A program made the position numbers and the translations under genes. Below are positions 38,251 to 49,092 of a DNA stretch of 64,000 nucleotides, piece after piece; within the stretch, counting starts at the first letter, position 1; each line of letters opens with the position of its first letter. The notes beneath the pieces were generated by a model, which saw only the letters and a list, made by a program, of their open reading frames with translations, did no database searches and was not told the DNA's origin. The DNA is from Plecoglossus altivelis. Its lineage: Eukaryota > Chordata > Actinopteri > Osmeriformes > Plecoglossidae. The stretch is from contig BROE01000028.1 in NCBI GenBank assembly GCA_036571765.1, positions 6,170,307 to 6,234,306 of the forward strand, given 5' to 3'.

Positions 38251-41081
38251 ATGTCAGTGAATGTCAATTGAGTTCTTTTGCTCCTACCTGGGTGGCACCG
38301 ACCGACCGGCAAGCAAGCTGAAATAGATGTAGCTTCAACAAACGTACGCGCTTAGGTGGTTACATGTTTATAGGTTCTCAGCCAGTAAACCTGTTTGTAG
38401 TGATTGGAGATTTACTGCTCTGATCAAAACCACATCTCAACCTACCGCATTACCATCCATCAACGAATCCTCCCACGTTCCCAGTCATCGCGTCTTAAAT
38501 CGCACATGGGCGCATGACTAATTTCACAATACTTTCACAGCCACATGCATCACTGGTCTACAAAGGACGTGATCTACGTGCCTTTATCTAGAACGTTCCT
38601 CACACAGGAAGTGGAATTACGGGGAAAGGTCACATGTTGGATGCGCCTGTCATCTACCTGATTCGCCTCCGCAGGTATGGACCCAACGCACCAGAGCTAT
38701 TCAGGTTATCTGCGAATCTTTCATGAATGAAATATGATAATGCGACTAGAATAACTTCAGCATTGTCTGTCAGAGATAATTGTAACAAGGAAAATCGATC
38801 GTTTTACATACCACAAAACGTTTTTTTCAGGTATACCATTGTATATTCCTCCACTTGACGTTTGACTGAATTTGCGTGGATATTCCAGCTCACCCAGTTT
38901 TCACACGTCACTAAACATTAAACGTGTCTAAGCAGGCTGGATTTGTGACTCACCTTGTTCACTAAGAATGTTAGTTGCTGGATTTGAGTTGTTACTTTTA
39001 TTCAAACTGAAGTTTGAGGCCTCTTGAATTAAATAGATCAGCAGATTCTTTCAGATTTATGTCATAGCAACGAATAGCGTATTTGAATTCACATCGAACA
39101 TCAGGATCCTAAAAAAAAGCGATGATCGTAATTCCATTGTAAGACATTGTATCCATAAACCTATGAATGTTATGAATGAATTACGAATATACCTCATATG
39201 ACAACATTAGCTAATTAAGTTAACTGGAATTTGTGAAGTATTTGAATGCTTTCATATGGCACTGCTTTTAGTAAAGGTACACAGAAAAAGTCTGACAATA
39301 GAGTACATGCTGAAACAAAATAATCTGTACAATGTATGAATAAAGCCAATACATGTATTGGTGCACGTGCGCATAATCTGTTGATCCCTTTATGACAAAT
39401 GACATCCCTTTGTCAACTAGAAGTCACAGATATTGCCACACATTGCACAATAGACTCCTGTTGCCAGAAAATATGACCTCAATCAGAAAGGAAGTCTGAA
39501 CGAGATGTCATTAAAGTCATGAATTGCATGACCAGCGCACTGTACAACCATAGACATCCATTGTGTGTGTGTTGATCTTGCACAATTTCTTATCTGCTCA
39601 AGACAGTCATTCACCACGCCTAAAGATGAGAATCTTACCTAGTTTGTGGCCGGGTGAATGAGTTACTCTTACTGATGAAACAGCCCCACCATGAGGATCA
39701 ATGTAGAAGTGACCAGAAGTGTTCTGTGAAACAAACGCAATGTTTCCTGCTAAATATAACTTCAAATTTATACTCCATGAACGCACAACTTGACAGTCCG
39801 ATGTAATGGCAGAGTAGCATGCTCATAGCAATGACCTGTTGTCCCCTACACTACTTTACACTACTAGTACACTCAACTTAATATCCGGTTCACCAGATGA
39901 GAAATGGAAATCAAATGTGCATGTTTGGTGTGATCAGTAACGCGTAGTGTGGTGTGTTAGTGTTGTGTGTGTGATTGATAATTGGTGGTCGAGAGCTTTT
40001 GTCTCTAAAAATGATTCCACGAGCTCTGGCTGTTTTTCGGGGGAAATGTTTTGTCAAAGGAGTCTTTAAAAAGTTTTTTTTAAACATAACATAGTAAACC
40101 TTATTTATGTTGCGGTCCCACGGGCCTCAAATGTTATTTTTACTAGAAAGAGTGGTTTGGTCTCAGCTTTGGTGAACACGTGGGAACATCCTCCCTCCCT
40201 GCCTGCCCGCTCTCCACCCCAACCCCAAGGCTGAGAAGTGAACTTCTACTGGAAGATTGTGATGCTTTTAGCGTTTAGTTTGGACAATACCATCGGACTT
40301 TTATTGTACTCTAATGTTAGTTCCTAGTAGTACTGACTAGTATGCATTCAACGTGTCATGTTTATATTTCAGAGCATTTTCGAATTTCACATACGTGATT
40401 CCCCCTTAATGTGACAAGTAATGTAATTTTCAGATTATCCCTACTAAACATGCGGTCTTAGCTGGCTTCTGGGTTTCCCTTTAGTGTAGGTATATGATGA
40501 TGGTTAAGAATCCTAACGAAAGACAGCAATACGATAAGCAAACGAAACGTAGAACCTACCTGAAGCCCGATACTGGTTCTTTCTAGTCTGGCTTGACATG
40601 CTGTGGTGGTTTGACGCTGTGTTTCCTGCACAAAAAATGTACGGTTCTTTTTTTAGTAGCCTATCCTGAGACTAAATTTAGAGGCTAAAAGCTATGTTTA
40701 ATGTAATATCCTGGTAACATATACTAACCCAGTTATACTATTTCCACATAGAATTGTAATTGATAGGCTTTCACTCCATCGCTAGTTTTGTGTAGTAGCT
40801 CTTTACTTACATCGGGTCTTTTATAGAAAGCGATGGTCCCTTCTCTGTCGTCTTGGGTGCATAGCTATCTAACAGAGCACAAAGGGCCAAACATGATACT
40901 GCTGAAGGGCAAATGGACATATCAAATGTTTAACCTGGTCTTGATGGAATGATATATTTATATATATATTGAAACGCCGGGTATACCGGTTGTCGTCGAC
41001 CCATCCTCTCGCTTGTCTGTCAGTGTTGGCGCTTTGTAAAGTAGCTAGTGCTAAGTTTGACACTCGGGGTGCGCTTCGATA

Positions 41082-41222
41082 CCCCCCCCCCTCTCTCTCT
41101 TCTCTCTCTTCTTCTCTTTCTCCTCTCTTTTCTCTTCTCTCCCTCTCTCTCTCTCATCTCTCTCTCTCCTCTCTTCTGTCTCTCTTTCCTTGTCTCATCT
41201 CTCTCTCTCTCTCTCTCCTCGT
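41082..41222 (+). repeat. Pyrimidine (CT-rich) tract
   Basis: About 140 bp of irregular CT, CTT and TCTC words follow a run of nine to ten C. It is a decayed CT microsatellite, and its Ser/Leu-rich frames are artefacts. Confidence 0.93.
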
Positions 41223-41457
41223 TTTCGTATCTTCTTTAATAAATATTACTGTGCGTTTCTTGTGCTCTCGTCCTGGCCGACGACATAAAGGAGTTCATTA
41301 AAAAAATTGGTGGAGACCATTCTGTCATATACAAATATTGGTGAGGAGTCTGGGGACTAAAACCCAGCGTCCCCCCTAAACCTACGCTCATGGTTACTAG
41401 AATATTGGTCCACTGGGAAAATATTGCGCTCACACATCCTCAAGTACCGTGTTATCA

Positions 41458-41471
41458 CCACCAGAGGGCGG
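41458..41471 (+). promoter_or_regulatory. CTCF-type core motif
   Basis: CCACCAGAGGGCGG fits the 14-base vertebrate CTCF core (CCASYAGRKGGCRS) at every position. It lies between the two convergent genes, close to the point where two ancestral gene blocks meet. Occupancy is not shown by sequence. Confidence 0.5.
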
Positions 41472-42267
41472 CATTGTTTGAAGAACTTCTGACTGCTGGA
41501 GAATCAAGACATAAGAAAAGGCTGGAGGAATGACAATTCCTGACCAGAACTAACTGTTCTTATTTCGTCTTTTAGCGCTGCCTGTCACTGTGTGATTTGC
41601 TCCTAGTACTTGTAATGAGTACTTTGTATAGAGGGGAAAAACAACTCTCAAAGTAGGTATTTCTAGCACCTGAAAATGGCACATTTTCTATTTTTGAGTC
41701 ATTTAAAAAAAGAAAATCCAGTCCACACTGGACTGAAAACCACGTCTATGTGATGGGAAATAGCATGGCGGTGTATATTTGTGGTTCTGCATGGCCAGCG
41801 TCCATGTCTCTGTTTATTTGACTTGTGTCTGAGATGTACTGGGCTATACATTCACCCCTATAGACCCTGCTCATACCCCCTCCCTCCCCCTTTCTCCTCC
41901 TGCACTCCTGGTCTGAAACCACGTCTGGCTAGGAACAGATAAAACATAGCCATGGAGAGGGCTGAATACGACAATCTAGCAGATTGGTTGAAAGTAGAAA
42001 GAGATTGTAACAAATTAAAAAAAGTCTTTGGTAACTTGAATATAGGTGTCGATTTCTGAGGGATTTCATTTCGATATAACCGACAAACTATTGTGATATT
42101 GACAGACCAAAGTGTTCATTTCCCGAACAGTCGGTGGTGTGCATTCTCAAGTCCGGAGTCTGTAGTGTGCTTTCACCTGCCCCTGGCTCCAGGGGCCTCC
42201 TCTCTGGGCATTGTAGGCAGAAGGGGGGCAACCATGAATGCAGATCATCACTAGAATTTAAAAACCC

Positions 42268-42350
42268 TCCCATCCCCCCTCCCCCCTCCCCCTCCCTCCC
42301 ATCTCCCCTCCCTTCCCTTCTCCTCCCCTTCCCTTCCCTCTCCCACCACC
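42268..42350 (+). repeat. C-rich pyrimidine tract
   Basis: About 80 bp of CCCTCC and CCCTTCC words without a strict period. Confidence 0.9.
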
Positions 42351-44100
42351 CCTACCTACAGCCCATCCGGCTGGTCTCCCTCCCCAAGAATAATAGAATA
42401 ACAGGATTTCACTGGGGCTAAAAATGACTGTATATGCTACAGATGGCCTGTTGACTGGTCTTTAGTGTTTGTACTGGAGCCTTGCAGGAAAAGTACAGGG
42501 CCATTAAGCACACCAACATTCTTCTTCTGTTTCAAACGGGGGGGATTTGTTAACGTGTAATGATGTGCAAACCTTCGAAGTCCAGAACGTCTCCTGTCCT
42601 GCCCAGGTAAACACTGTCTACGTGCTAAAACGTCAGACGTTTTTGCTACTCAACTCCAAACACACAAATAAAGTCTTTGCCTCAGTGTTCCCCTTCTCCA
42701 CTGTCCACTGTGAATAAACAGGTGTGGTAGTATCAGACTTGGTAAACACGTCTCTCTTTGGAACATAACAGCCATCAGAAAGTCTCAGACTAATGGTTTC
42801 ATTGGGATGAAGTGGTGGTCACTTCACACAATCTGGACATTCAATCTCGCTCTGAACGGTGGGATGGTTCGAAAGGCCGCAGTCTGTTTACTGTGAAACT
42901 GCCAAGTTAAGCAGACAGGGAGACAGACAGTTCAAGTCTATGATAAATACAGGTTAGCTCCTATATTAGCTGCTGATCCAAGCAGGATCTGGCCGGGTCT
43001 CCAGGTTGACACACTCGCTGTGGAATTTCTCTGTTGCCTGCCATCGTCCAGGGGTGAGCTGGAACAAGCTTGCCCACCCCCTGGACTTAACACGTCAGGC
43101 TGCCCCGAGCAAACGATCCCGTGGCCTCCCTCCCGCCTCCCCCCTCGACAGGCTCCTCGCTGACCTCCTGTTCGCGCTCGAACAATCAAGCCGGCTTTCG
43201 CCAAAGGCGGCGGAGGGCTCCGCTGAGGAGCCGTGTTTCGGACGGGGGCCAGGAGAGGATTCGATCTGACCTGCGGGGCTTTGGTTTGCCGCCGGATATC
43301 AGGGGGTGTTCCTGCCGTGCTGTGCTGGCTTGGGGCGGTGGGGGCTCTGGGGGTTAGGGAAAAGGGTTGTCTGTTTGGTGGTGCGAGCCACGTCACTTCT
43401 ACAGGGACAGGTTGAGATCAACTGTACAGTTCTTGGCTGGAGCGTTAAAGGGGCTCATCTGTAATACAGGCCACCGTTGTGTGTTCCTGCCTGTCACGCT
43501 ACCTTGCTTTACAGCAGACAGCCCGGTGTGAAGGACTATGAATAGGGACACGGAGGATACAAACATTTTTTTACAGTTTCATGGAGAGATGATGATGGTG
43601 AGCTATAAAGTGCATTTAACTCAATGACCTCAGCCCCAACCTCAGCCCCAGCCCCAGCCTCAATACCAGTCTCAGCCTCGCCACTAGTCTCAGCCTCCAC
43701 CTTTCTGCCATCACCTGTCATAAACATCCCATGTCTACTTCCTTTGTGCCACGCCCTTTTCAGAGGGTGTTAGAGGTACCACTCCTGCAGAACAGTCTGG
43801 CCCGGATGCCTTCCGAGCTCAGCACATGTATTCTTAGCTTCTGAACATTCTGTTGGGGATGATTGAAGACACAATACTGGGCTCATAAGTGAGTCAATTC
43901 TGAACATGACGCATTCTTAGGGCACACTTAAGCCCCTCAGTCACATTCCATCCCTCAAGGCATTGACTGACTTAAAGCTTGCTTCTTTCATGCATGATAT
44001 GCTCCATCTGACCAATCAGGACACAGCAGCCTCCAAGACATGTTTAACAGAAGAGCTATGAGGTAGTGTCCAACCTGTCCTTTCATCTCTCATTACCCAT

Positions 44101-44102
<2 letters not shown>

Positions 44103-44132
<30 letters not shown>
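44103..44132 (+). repeat. (CA)n microsatellite
   Basis: A pure CA run of 15 units downstream of the lysyl oxidase gene. Confidence 0.95.
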
Positions 44133-44135
<3 letters not shown>

Positions 44136-44640
44136 ACGGTGCCACCACCCAGACTGACTCCCATGAATAAATCATGAGCCTTCACATGAAATGTTTTCCA
44201 TTTCATTCAAGCGCCCAGGAGACAGTGGCCTTACTTAGCACCATAGCAGTATGTAAACATGTCTCGCTGCTGTACAGGCATTTGTAATGGAGCAGACACC
44301 GGTGGAATGGACCTGCTCCGACCTCTCTCACACCACCTGGTGAACACACATGCCCGGAGACAGCGACCGCGTCAAATCGTGTTTACCTTTCCTTTTCCGA
44401 TACTCGTTATGCGCTAAGTTGGGCGGATTGACTGCATTTTTCTCTAAGGCACGGCATGTTTTTCTAACTCATTGACCAAATTAGCCCCTCTCCTCTCTGC
44501 AATGACTCCACTGAAATAAAACACTGGCCGATGTGACGTCACAGAACTAAATATTTGGACAAATTATTCCATGAAAATGTATATTTTTATTTGATGGATG
44601 TCAGTGAATGGGCCTCTGTTTGTCTGACTGTAAACACAGA

Positions 44641-45558
44641 ACAATGCATTACTCTGAGGCAACCTTTATTCCCAATTACACCCACACAAGACAAAGTACC
44701 TCCGCTCACAAACGACAGAAAAACACTTCAGTCTGTCACCGATAAAACAAAACGACACATGATAGCTCTATGACAGTTGTTTTGTGTGTCTCCAATCAGC
44801 GTTGGCAGTGCAAGTCCAAAGAATAACAGAAAGTCATTCATGCCATATATACAGCGATGCGTACATAGGGATATTTACTCGATGAATATTGTTTTTATGT
44901 TATAAATACAGTACATGGTAGTACAAGGTGTTGGCTGAACTCATAAAAGTCTTCTAGACACTTTACAGAGTCAAGGGATGACTTTACACAGTAACAATTG
45001 TCCTTCAGCATGCGAACGAGAGACTGGAGCACCATTGACCTTCTCAAAAAACACCCACCAGCTGAGAGACGCGCAGCATATCTTTCCTTTTGGATTCGAC
45101 CAGAGTTTTCTTTGGCTTGTTTGTTATGTCTGAGGAGAGATAAACCCCCCAGTTGTAGCCTTCCTCCAGGGTCACGCAAGACATTTGACTCCAATCGCGC
45201 CCCTACACACAACTCACCGCCGCTCAGGAGATATACACAGTGACAGTATATACAATTGCTACCGAAGCTAAGTACACGCAGGCCGACAGAGTGGAAGACT
45301 GGATGGCGCGGGCTAGTTGGAAAGAGCGGAGGCAGACGGACGGCAGCCCCCAGCCCAGAACAGAAGCGCATCCACCAGCCAGGGTCCGGAGGTCCGCAGG
45401 GGAGTCCCCCACAGCCACGTTAACTTCTGCGGAGTCAACGACAAGCAAGACCGGTTAAACTGAGGTATCTTCACCTCCAGCAGGTGTCTCTGGATATCAG
45501 AGCAATTGGTGTGTGTGTGGAGGGGGGGAGGGGGAGGGGAGTGAAAGAGAGACCCGAC
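44641..45558 (-). other. Probable 3' UTR of the lysyl oxidase gene
   Basis: No other gene is recognised in this stretch. A minus-strand AATAAA (44670-44665) about 0.9 kb after the stop gives a plausible end. A splice donor overlaps the stop codon, so part of this stretch (first acceptor choice just above 45489) could be a separate last exon. Confidence 0.5.
44665..44670 (-). terminator. Likely poly(A) signal of the lysyl oxidase gene
   Basis: AATAAA on the minus strand, about 890 nt after the stop codon. A second AATAAA lies some 80 bases further on. The choice is inference. Confidence 0.45.
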
Positions 45559-45678
45559 CTACCCGGTGATCATGCAATTCCTGGCCTGGACATGGGTGCC
45601 GGTGTACCTGATGTCGCATCTCACCACGTTGTTGGAGAAGTCCGACTCCTGCACCTGCATGGTCGGGTTCACGGTCAC
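45559..45678 (-). CDS. Lysyl oxidase last coding exon
   Basis: It encodes VTVNPTMQVQESDFSNNVVR and ends with CMITG and TAG. The stop overlaps a donor-like GG|GTAGGT. If that donor is used, the end of the protein changes by a few residues (for example through an acceptor just above 45489), so the last residue is not certain. Confidence 0.85.
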   Translation of the reverse strand: MTVNPTMQVQESDFSNNVVRCDIRYTGTHVQARNCMITG

Positions 45679-48610
45679 CTGGAGGGGGGAACAGACGACG
45701 AGGGTTAGCCCACTTGATGTAGCCCTGCTCTGCCTCGCTCTCCTCCACCGCTGAGCCGTGAGCGCTCTACGTGCGAGGCGTCCGGTCCAACCTTCAGGAT
45801 GTAGTTTCCCGGCTGCACGTCGGTTATGTCGATCCACTGGCAGTCGATGTTGGCGTTGTACGTGTCGTAGCACCCAGGGCCTAGCCCCTGCAACGCAAAT
45901 CAGCCGCAACACAATAACATACTGAGTCACATGAGTCGAAGGCGGGAAATGTACGCGATCGACTGATCAAATCAACTGTGCGACTGACTGACAAACCGAC
46001 TGAATGAACGAGTGATTTCACGAAGGGATTAAAAGGTGACGGGATGGAAGGAGAGATGGATGGATGGATGGGCAGGGAGGCAGGGGATGACTGAGTGAGG
46101 CACCTGTGTGTGGGCGGTGCAGGCGTAGCGGCGGCGCACGCCAGGGTCACAGCTGGTGTCCTCAAGGCAGAAACTGGCCTTGTGACCCTCAGCCACCTTC
46201 CTCCCTGAGGAGATGTCCAGGAGGTCATAGTTACTGAAGGCCTCCATGCTGTGGTAGTGCCTGGGGACATATACAGGACACCCGTTAGACATTGCCGGAA
46301 GTTTTCACCCTGTATGATTTAGCTTTGAATCCTCCATACGTCACACGCAAAAATGGACCAAAGAGCGATCCTGGGTTTTGGGTCTCCCTTCACACACACA
46401 AACACACACACACACACACACAGGCCTCCTGGACTTACTGATGACAGCTGTGCCACTCCCACTCGTGGCGGGGCTTGACCGGAAGGAAGTCTGCGGTCCC
46501 CTGGTTCTTCACTCTCTGGGGGAACCGCAGCAGAACCCTGTAGTCAAGATCTCGGACCCTCGGATGGGACGCCGACCTGCACCGCAACAATGGAAGTCAT
46601 GAACCCAAGTAGAATGCTGGGAACATGGAACCATAAATCTTAAGATGGTCTTGAGTCTATAAGCTTGACTATGCTCTTGACAACAGAGAGAGGCAGTCAT
46701 TTTAGTAACCAAGGGGATTTGGAACCATGGGGATGTGTTATCTGAGGGATCAGATTAGGTCCGTTACTACAGCTGGATCCACAGTGTCCAAGTAGGCTGT
46801 TGGTAGCAGTTACCGTGGTGTGTTACCATGGTATAATGTGCAGGGCTCTGGGTAGAAGGCTGTGCAGGGGGGCTCCTACTGTTTTGCAGGGGGGTCCTAC
46901 TGTTTTGCATTCACCTCAAGCTGCTTTCATGGTGAGATTATTTTACTTGGCGGGGCACTCAGGCGAGGAGAGAGAGAGCGTAGGTCGGTTGCCAGGTTTT
47001 GAACTGCAGCTCTATCATTGTACTGTAACTTCCAACTGGGCAGGAGCCAAGGAAGTCTGGTCAACACAACTAGACCTGGCAACCGAAGCGGACGCTTGCT
47101 CCAACAACCCCAAAAAAGGTACAAAATGACTTACTCCCCGCGTCTGTTTAAGCCTTCGATTGGATGGGGATCAAACGTGTCAAACTTGGATCCAGACATG
47201 AGCCTGTGGCCTAAATTGTCTCGCATTGTTAGACAAGTAGTTGAATGTAGCATAGTAATACTGCGCTGGTAAGACCGTGTAATAAATGCTGACCTGGACA
47301 GGCAGTTTTCCTCCTCGGCACACCTGAGGGCATACATCTGCACACGCTGGATGTAGGAGGCAGCCTGGATGTAGTAGGGATCAGGAACCAGGTCTGGGAG
47401 ACCTGAGGACAAACACAGTACCGTCATCTACATGCACGCTGACACAGGAGTCCACCGGGCAACTAAAAACGCAGGCCTATCCGATTAAATAATGACACGT
47501 CTCATTTATTCATTTACTTACTGACTTATTTAATTACATGGCAGGGTGTCTTTTATAGGACACCATGTTTTGCTGCTTCTGCTCACCGTTATGGAAGAAT
47601 CGTGTGCCATAGCCCATGTTGGGCCGTGGTTGATGCATGGAGCCCCTGGTCCTAGCGCCTGAAGACGGATACATGTTGTAGAACACCGAGTTCCGGTGGT
47701 TCTTATTGGGGTTCCGTGAGTCCTGGCCTATCACGTTATCCACTGTGCGGGGTTCCACGCGCTGTGGACGTGTGAAATGCGTCTCGACGGCGTTATTGGA
47801 AAGATCAGTTGGAGGTATATTCGCTGTTGCCTCAACGGCCCTGGACGTAGGAGGGGAACGCGTTATTTGGGCACTATGAGTGTTATCCACACTGGAACGC
47901 AGAATATTTTGTCGTCTGTTCCCGTCATCCTCAAAGTTGTTGAGACTCGCTGTTGTGGGTCCTCGTGGGGTTGGTTCTGGGCTTGTCAGTTGTTCCTGAC
48001 CTGCGTCCTGGCCGTCCGCAAAATCAACTGATCTTATTGGAGACGCAGTAGACCTTATTTGTTCTGGACCAGATGGGTTCGCATCGTTTGAAGCAGGTCT
48101 CCTTCCACCTCTTGGAATTCCACTTCCCGAAAATTCTTGTATTGGCGACGAAATTGAGACATTGGAACGGGCTTCTTGAGGAGGATGACGGGCGCCCGGG
48201 TATCTTTGACTTCGCGTACCTGTGGTGTGGCTGCCAGTTGCTACAACATACTGACGGACTTCAGAACCTAGAACCGCGATGTCCAACTCTCCGGGTGCTC
48301 TGCGTTCCGAATGCCCTCCGTTCCGTTCCTCTAAATCGGGCGAACCAGTCCTGGGAGATCTGTTTGGCGCACCCGCTGGGTTTCGGTTGTGCCGTTTGGT
48401 GGTCAGGTACACTTGTGGCTGTCTCCTGGCTTGGACCGGCGAGTGGTACTCTGATCCCGTGCTGAGTAAACTATACACACGCCCGTTGTTTTCCCATTGA
48501 ATCCGGTGTTTCCACGGTCCACCAACACGCGCGCGTAAATGTTGCTGTCCAGCGCTCAAACGCAGCAGAACCTGCAGAAAGCAGAAAAGGACGAGAGCTG
48601 TCTTCTCCAT
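45559..48610 (-). CDS. Lysyl oxidase family protein (LOX/LOXL1/LOXL5 group), complete
   Basis: Exons run 48610-47587, 47402-47294, 46576-46439, 46260-46104, 45887-45792 and 45678-45559, giving 547 residues. Lysyl oxidases are secreted copper amine oxidases that oxidise lysines of collagen and elastin so that they cross-link. A signal peptide covers residues 1-20. The conserved IQWENNGRVYSLLSTGSEY follows at 38-55, then a long Ser/Arg-rich propeptide. The VDNVIGQDSRNP segment at 290-301 aligns with the BMP-1 cleavage region of LOX. The catalytic domain starts at LPDLVPDPYY. It has all copper histidines (WEWHSCHQHYH: H420, H423, H425, H427) and both partners of the LTQ cofactor (K451 in AEGHKASF, Y486 in CYDTYNANIDC). 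No SRCR domains are present, which excludes LOXL2-4. Its place beside nmrk2 and atcay suggests the fish LOXL5 type, but I cannot settle the paralogue, so no symbol is given. Confidence 0.93.
45792..45887 (-). CDS. Lysyl oxidase coding exon 5 (LTQ tyrosine)
   Basis: It encodes GLGPGCYDTYNANIDCQWID and DVQPGNYILK. Y486 is the LTQ tyrosine. Both ends are in phase 0; the donor is AAG|GTTGGA. Confidence 0.95.
46104..46260 (-). CDS. Lysyl oxidase coding exon 4 (copper histidines, LTQ lysine)
   Basis: It encodes HYHSMEAFSNYDLLD, then VAEGHKASFCLEDTSC with the LTQ lysine (K451), ending ACTAHTQ in phase 0. The acceptor is CCCCAG and the donor is CAG|GTGCCT. Confidence 0.95.
46391..46422 (+). repeat. 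(CA)n microsatellite in lysyl oxidase intron 3
   Basis: A CA run with one AA interruption lies just inside the donor end of the intron. Transcribed as (GU)n, it could influence splicing of the upstream exon. Confidence 0.9.
46439..46576 (-). CDS. Lysyl oxidase coding exon 3 (first copper histidines)
   Basis: It encodes the DYRVLLRFPQRVKNQGTADF segment and WEWHSCH, giving H420 and H423. The acceptor is GGTGCAG and the donor is CA|GTAAGT. Confidence 0.95.
46577..47293 (-). other. Lysyl oxidase intron 2
   Basis: A 717-nt intron between exons 2 and 3. I see nothing in it but unique sequence. The other introns are 113-216 nt. Confidence 0.9.
47294..47402 (-). CDS. Lysyl oxidase coding exon 2
   Basis: It encodes LPDLVPDPYYIQAASYIQ and the ENCLS segment, the start of the conserved domain. 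The acceptor is CCTCAG and the donor is AG|GTCAGC. Phases 1 in and 2 out match exon 1 and exon 3. Confidence 0.95.
47587..48610 (-). CDS. Lysyl oxidase coding exon 1 (signal peptide and propeptide)
   Basis: The exon encodes 341 residues plus one base of a Gly codon; the donor is G|GTGAGC. The propeptide of about 275 residues (from 21 to the G-Q-D site) is clearly longer than that of LOX (about 150) and is Ser/Arg/Asn-rich rather than Pro/Tyr-rich as in LOXL1. An N-glycosylation sequon (NVS) lies at 150-152. Confidence 0.93.
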
Positions 48611-49060
48611 GGCGAACTGACTGGGTTCACAGAAGGCTTCCTGAAGAACTTCACAAACACGGGTACGTCAACTTTGTATTTGACACTTCTGCGAAAATAT
48701 GATGGAACACAGGTTGCGTTTTGTAGACACGATTGATTCCGTCACGCGGTTGCGCACAAAAGCACCATGGTGCGAGTATAACGGCAACTACCTGGATAGA
48801 GGAAATATGAGGCTATTCCTTAAGGAATTAATGTCTACCCATGCGGTACAAACGTTAAGGAGCCAGACCAGGGCTTCTTTGCAAGAAAAAGACGATGTGT
48901 CACTTAACCATTTCTGCACCAACGCCTGGGAGTTACACAAGTTGGCCTATTTGTTCAGGATAGAGTCAATTTTGAGCATAGGTGGGAGGACTCCAAGAGT
49001 AATACCGCACATCCTGACATGAAAGGCGAGATGTCTACTGTATAGACTAAAACCTACCGG
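48611..49060 (-). other. Probable 5' leader of the lysyl oxidase gene
   Basis: The stretch between the candidate start site and the ATG. No exon or repeat is seen in it. The plus-strand frame at 48699-49022 (107 codons) has no recognised family. Confidence 0.4.
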
Positions 49061-49084
49061 AATCGGGTACTTTTGAGACTGAGG

Positions 49085-49092
49085 TTTTTATA
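49085..49092 (-). promoter_or_regulatory. Candidate TATA box of the lysyl oxidase gene
   Basis: TATAAAAA on the minus strand stands 475 bp before the start codon. With transcription about 30 bp downstream the leader would be about 450 nt, a normal length for this family. No closer TATA motif is seen. This is inference. Confidence 0.45.

Larger units (their letters stand above)
38251..44640. other. Convergent intergenic region between tsc22d2 and the lysyl oxidase gene
   Basis: No gene is recognised in these 6.4 kb. Contents: pyrimidine tracts at 41082-41222 and 42268-42350, a CTCF-type site at 41458-41471, a CpG-rich patch at 43080-43330, a (CA)n run at 44103-44132 and a perfect CRE palindrome at 44534-44541. 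The 152-codon minus frame over the CpG-rich patch is Pro/Ser/Arg-rich and has no family resemblance. Confidence 0.6.

Noticed and set aside
42938..43396. 152-codon Pro/Ser/Arg-rich minus-strand ORF
   Set aside because: It lies over a CpG-rich patch and has no domain, no homologue I recognise and no splice context.
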